Assembly: GCA_014905825.1 (NCBI GenBank)
Contig: JACGCN010000022.1
Location: 744,001-808,000 of the forward strand
DNA length: 64,000 bases
Origin: Lyophyllum atratum
Taxonomy: Eukaryota > Basidiomycota > Agaricomycetes > Agaricales > Lyophyllaceae
Reading direction: 5' to 3'
Shown in pieces: positions 62,081 to 64,000 of the stretch. Made by a program: the position numbers and the translations under genes. The notes under the pieces are model-generated. The model made no database searches and was not told the DNA's origin. It was given only the letters and a program-made list of their open reading frames with translations. Numbering within the stretch: the first letter of the stretch is position 1; each line of letters begins with the position of its first letter.

Positions 62081-63652
62081 ATGTCTCGCCTCCACTTCGA
62101 AGCCGCTCCAGGCTGTACCAACTCTGGGTTGCGGTTTCAGGACCATCGAGGCCTACGTACGTCATTGTTTATCTCGGACCGACTTGCCACGCTGATCATC
62201 AATTTCCGAAAACAGATCATCCGAACCTTGGACCCTTTCTTTCACCGCCCACCGTCGAGCCGCTCGGCACCATCCAAACCTCCTTCAACCTCGATGATCT
62301 CCCCCAGCGCACCAGCGGCTGGACCGTGCCCGATGTCCCAACAAACTCCGAAGTAGTACCGACACTACAGGACCTCAGGAAGGAGGGTGGTTACCGGCTT
62401 TTCAAGTGGGATGGCATGTGCGTTCTTTACTTACTTAGAAACATTTTTGATTAGGCTAATGATCATAAAGTACCCCCTATGCTCTTTTAGACACAGATGC
62501 ACGCATCTTCGGGCTCCTAGCAGGCGTGCCAGCCGTTCCCGCACCCCAACACCCATCCAACAACTTCTCCCACGATTTCGACAGTCGTATGGACACGCTA
62601 GACACGTCCGACATGCCCGGCCTCGTCTCGGACGACAGCGACGACGGGGATGGGGACGATAGCGAATCGGCGACTAGAGAATCGGCGACTAGCGAGTCGC
62701 GACCATGGTCCGACGTCGTGACGGGCTTCGAACATGCCCTGAAGGCTGTGCGTCTCATCGGCCAGGCCTCGGGTACATTCTCACCTGTTGCTGGGTCACA
62801 TCGTCGTGGTAATTATTTTACCTTGACCTCTGGGATATCCTTTGGCGGCGGCCAGACGGTACGTTCTGAGTTCAACGTCGTTCTTTAACTTTATCTAACT
62901 GACTTTTCGAAACCCTTCCAGGAGCCACAAAACCTTGTCCACACACGCGAGGAGCAACAGCTCATCGATAGCCTCCTCCTCAACGACCATGTTGAACGCG
63001 TAGCGGCTTTCCAGTCCCGTATGTGAACTATGTAATTATCTACTATGAATACATATCAAATGGTTTTGGTTTTACTACAGAAGCTCTCGGATATATCGCC
63101 CCACGCATATACGAAGACATCGCGGTCCACCTAGCCGTGCTCATGTTTGCAGGCAAGAAGAGAGATCAGTTCCAAGCGAACTTCTCCTCCTCGGTTTACC
63201 CGGCTGGAACGTTCAACCTCGGTCCGGAGACCGTCACGGTACTCCACAACGACGGCAAGAACTCCAGGTACAATCTGTGCGCTGTGACTGTTGGGGGGCA
63301 TTTCGATTCGAAACGCGGTGGTCATTTGATTCTATACGACTTGAAATTGATCATCGAGTTTCCGCGTGGTTCCACGATCCTCATACCTTCCGCCCTCCTT
63401 CGCCACGGCAACACCGCCATCCAGCCTGGTGAGGAGCGCGTATCTTTCACTCAGTATTGTGCAGGAGGTCTACTTCGTTGGGTGAGCCACGGTTGTGTCA
63501 CTGATGCGTCCATCAAGGAGTCGCATCCTCACACTTGGCAGGCGAGGATGAAGGCGATGAATGTGAGTCGAGGTCAGGGGTTCAATTTTTTTTCCAAGTT
63601 CCACGAGCTAGCGAGGGACCGGAAGGCAGTGTTCCGGAACTTGGGGCTGTAA
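62081..63652 (+). CDS. TET/JBP family 2-oxoglutarate/Fe(II) dioxygenase
   Basis: Exons join MSRLHFEAAPGCTNSGLRFQ (62081), NLDDLPQRTSGWTVPDVPTN, LRKEGGYRLFKWDGM, ARIFGLLAGVPAVPAPQHPS, SYGFT-type spacer exons, EEQQLIDSLLLNDHVERVAA and a large last exon. The last exon holds the double-stranded beta-helix: PAGTFNLGPETVTVLHNDGK with the metal HxD (His-Asn-Asp), CAVTVGGHFDSKRGGHLILY, DLKLIIEFPRGSTILIPSAL, LRHGNTAIQPGEERVSFTQY with the distal His and the 2-oxoglutarate Arg, and CAGGLLRWV. It ends FRNLGL at 63652. This is the basidiomycete TET/JBP pattern, an oxidase of 5-methylcytosine-type bases. All metal and cofactor residues are present. In this lineage such genes are amplified together with large DNA transposons. 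Confidence 0.9.
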
Positions 63653-63656
63653 TTAC

Positions 63657-63946
63657 ATATGCTTATCGTACTTCTATTTTTAAAATCTGATCAGATTATT
63701 TGATTTCCACCAGCGGTGCATGTGGATGCGCCACTTTTGAGTCGTTCGTTCGGGCGGTATTTGTCTGATGTTCATGTGAGTTGTCCGATGCCAACGAATG
63801 CATATGCTTATCGTACTTCTATTTTTAAAATCTGATCAGATTATTTGATTTGCACCAGCGGTGCATATGGATGCGCCACTTCTGAATCGTTTGTTCGGGC
63901 AGTATTTGTCTGATGTTCATGTGAGTTGCCCGATGCCGTCGAATTT
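63657..63946. repeat. 145-bp tandem duplication 3' of the TET/JBP gene
   Basis: 63657-63801 and 63802-63946 both begin ATATGCTTATCGTACTTC and contain AAATCTGATCAGATTATTTG, CAGCGGTGCAT, GGATGCGCCACTT and TCTGATGTTCATGTGAGTTG. There are roughly ten differences. A third partial copy of GTCCGATGCCGTCGAA ends the window. Confidence 0.9.
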
Positions 63947-64000
63947 GAACGTACCTGATGCACAATCCACATGGACAGTGTCCGATGCCGTCGAACCGGG

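Overview
This window is nuclear DNA of a mushroom-forming basidiomycete (Agaricomycetes). Genes are split by many 45-65 bp introns with GTRNGT donors. Several families are typical of that class: tandem DUF2235 hydrolases, NACHT-type NLRs, a TKL-like kinase joined to an agaric-specific domain, multi-pass membrane proteins and a TET/JBP dioxygenase. About half of the window is conserved housekeeping or metabolic sequence. The rest is mobile, duplicated or decaying.

Layout. 1-4562 is a Ty3/gypsy LTR retrotransposon on the minus strand, cut by the left edge and carrying frameshifts. 4563-10471 holds one remnant and two apparently intact tandem copies of a DUF2235 (Tle1-like) gene. 10472-12818 is poorly coding, with one probable pseudogene. 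12819-14494 encodes a secreted-head, single-pass membrane protein. 14700-16735 holds scattered coding pieces that could not be assembled. 16742-18012 is a glycolipid transfer protein gene. 20098-21649 encodes a multi-pass membrane protein. 22034-24681 is a kinase with an agaric C-terminal domain. 26745-29086 is an NLR (NACHT) gene and 29949-32112 a GH47 alpha-mannosidase. 33837-33942 is an intron-containing tRNA-Leu-like locus. 34914-35683 is Mn/Fe superoxide dismutase. 37259-38174 is an APH-fold kinase set between direct repeats. 39098-41321 is an aldehyde dehydrogenase. 42516-43142 is a Tourist-like MITE. 44320-47540 is a KRE6/SKN1 beta-1,6-glucan synthesis protein.

From 48.7 kb the window is rearranged. 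48765-51023 is an inverted copy of the GH47-NLR block at 28.9-31.4 kb: the GH47 copy is a pseudogene and the NLR copy is only its N-terminus. A complete 4,644 bp DNA transposon (51024-55667, TA target duplication, terminal inverted repeats) sits directly in that NLR fragment. Its single gene reads, through three short phase-0 introns, as a 1,287-residue protein with a Ulp1/SENP-like cysteine protease at the N-terminus and a pogo/Tigger-type DDE transposase at the C-terminus.

The right end (56.9-63.7 kb) is a compact set of four genes: a proline-rich protein, a small protein with a viroplasmin/RNase H1 N-terminal-type domain, an acidic protein, and a TET/JBP 2-oxoglutarate/Fe(II) dioxygenase. 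In basidiomycetes TET/JBP genes are known to travel with large DNA transposons, so this is probably the cargo of an element whose transposase lies beyond the right edge. The Ulp1-DDE element and the TET/JBP cassette are the two most interesting systems here.
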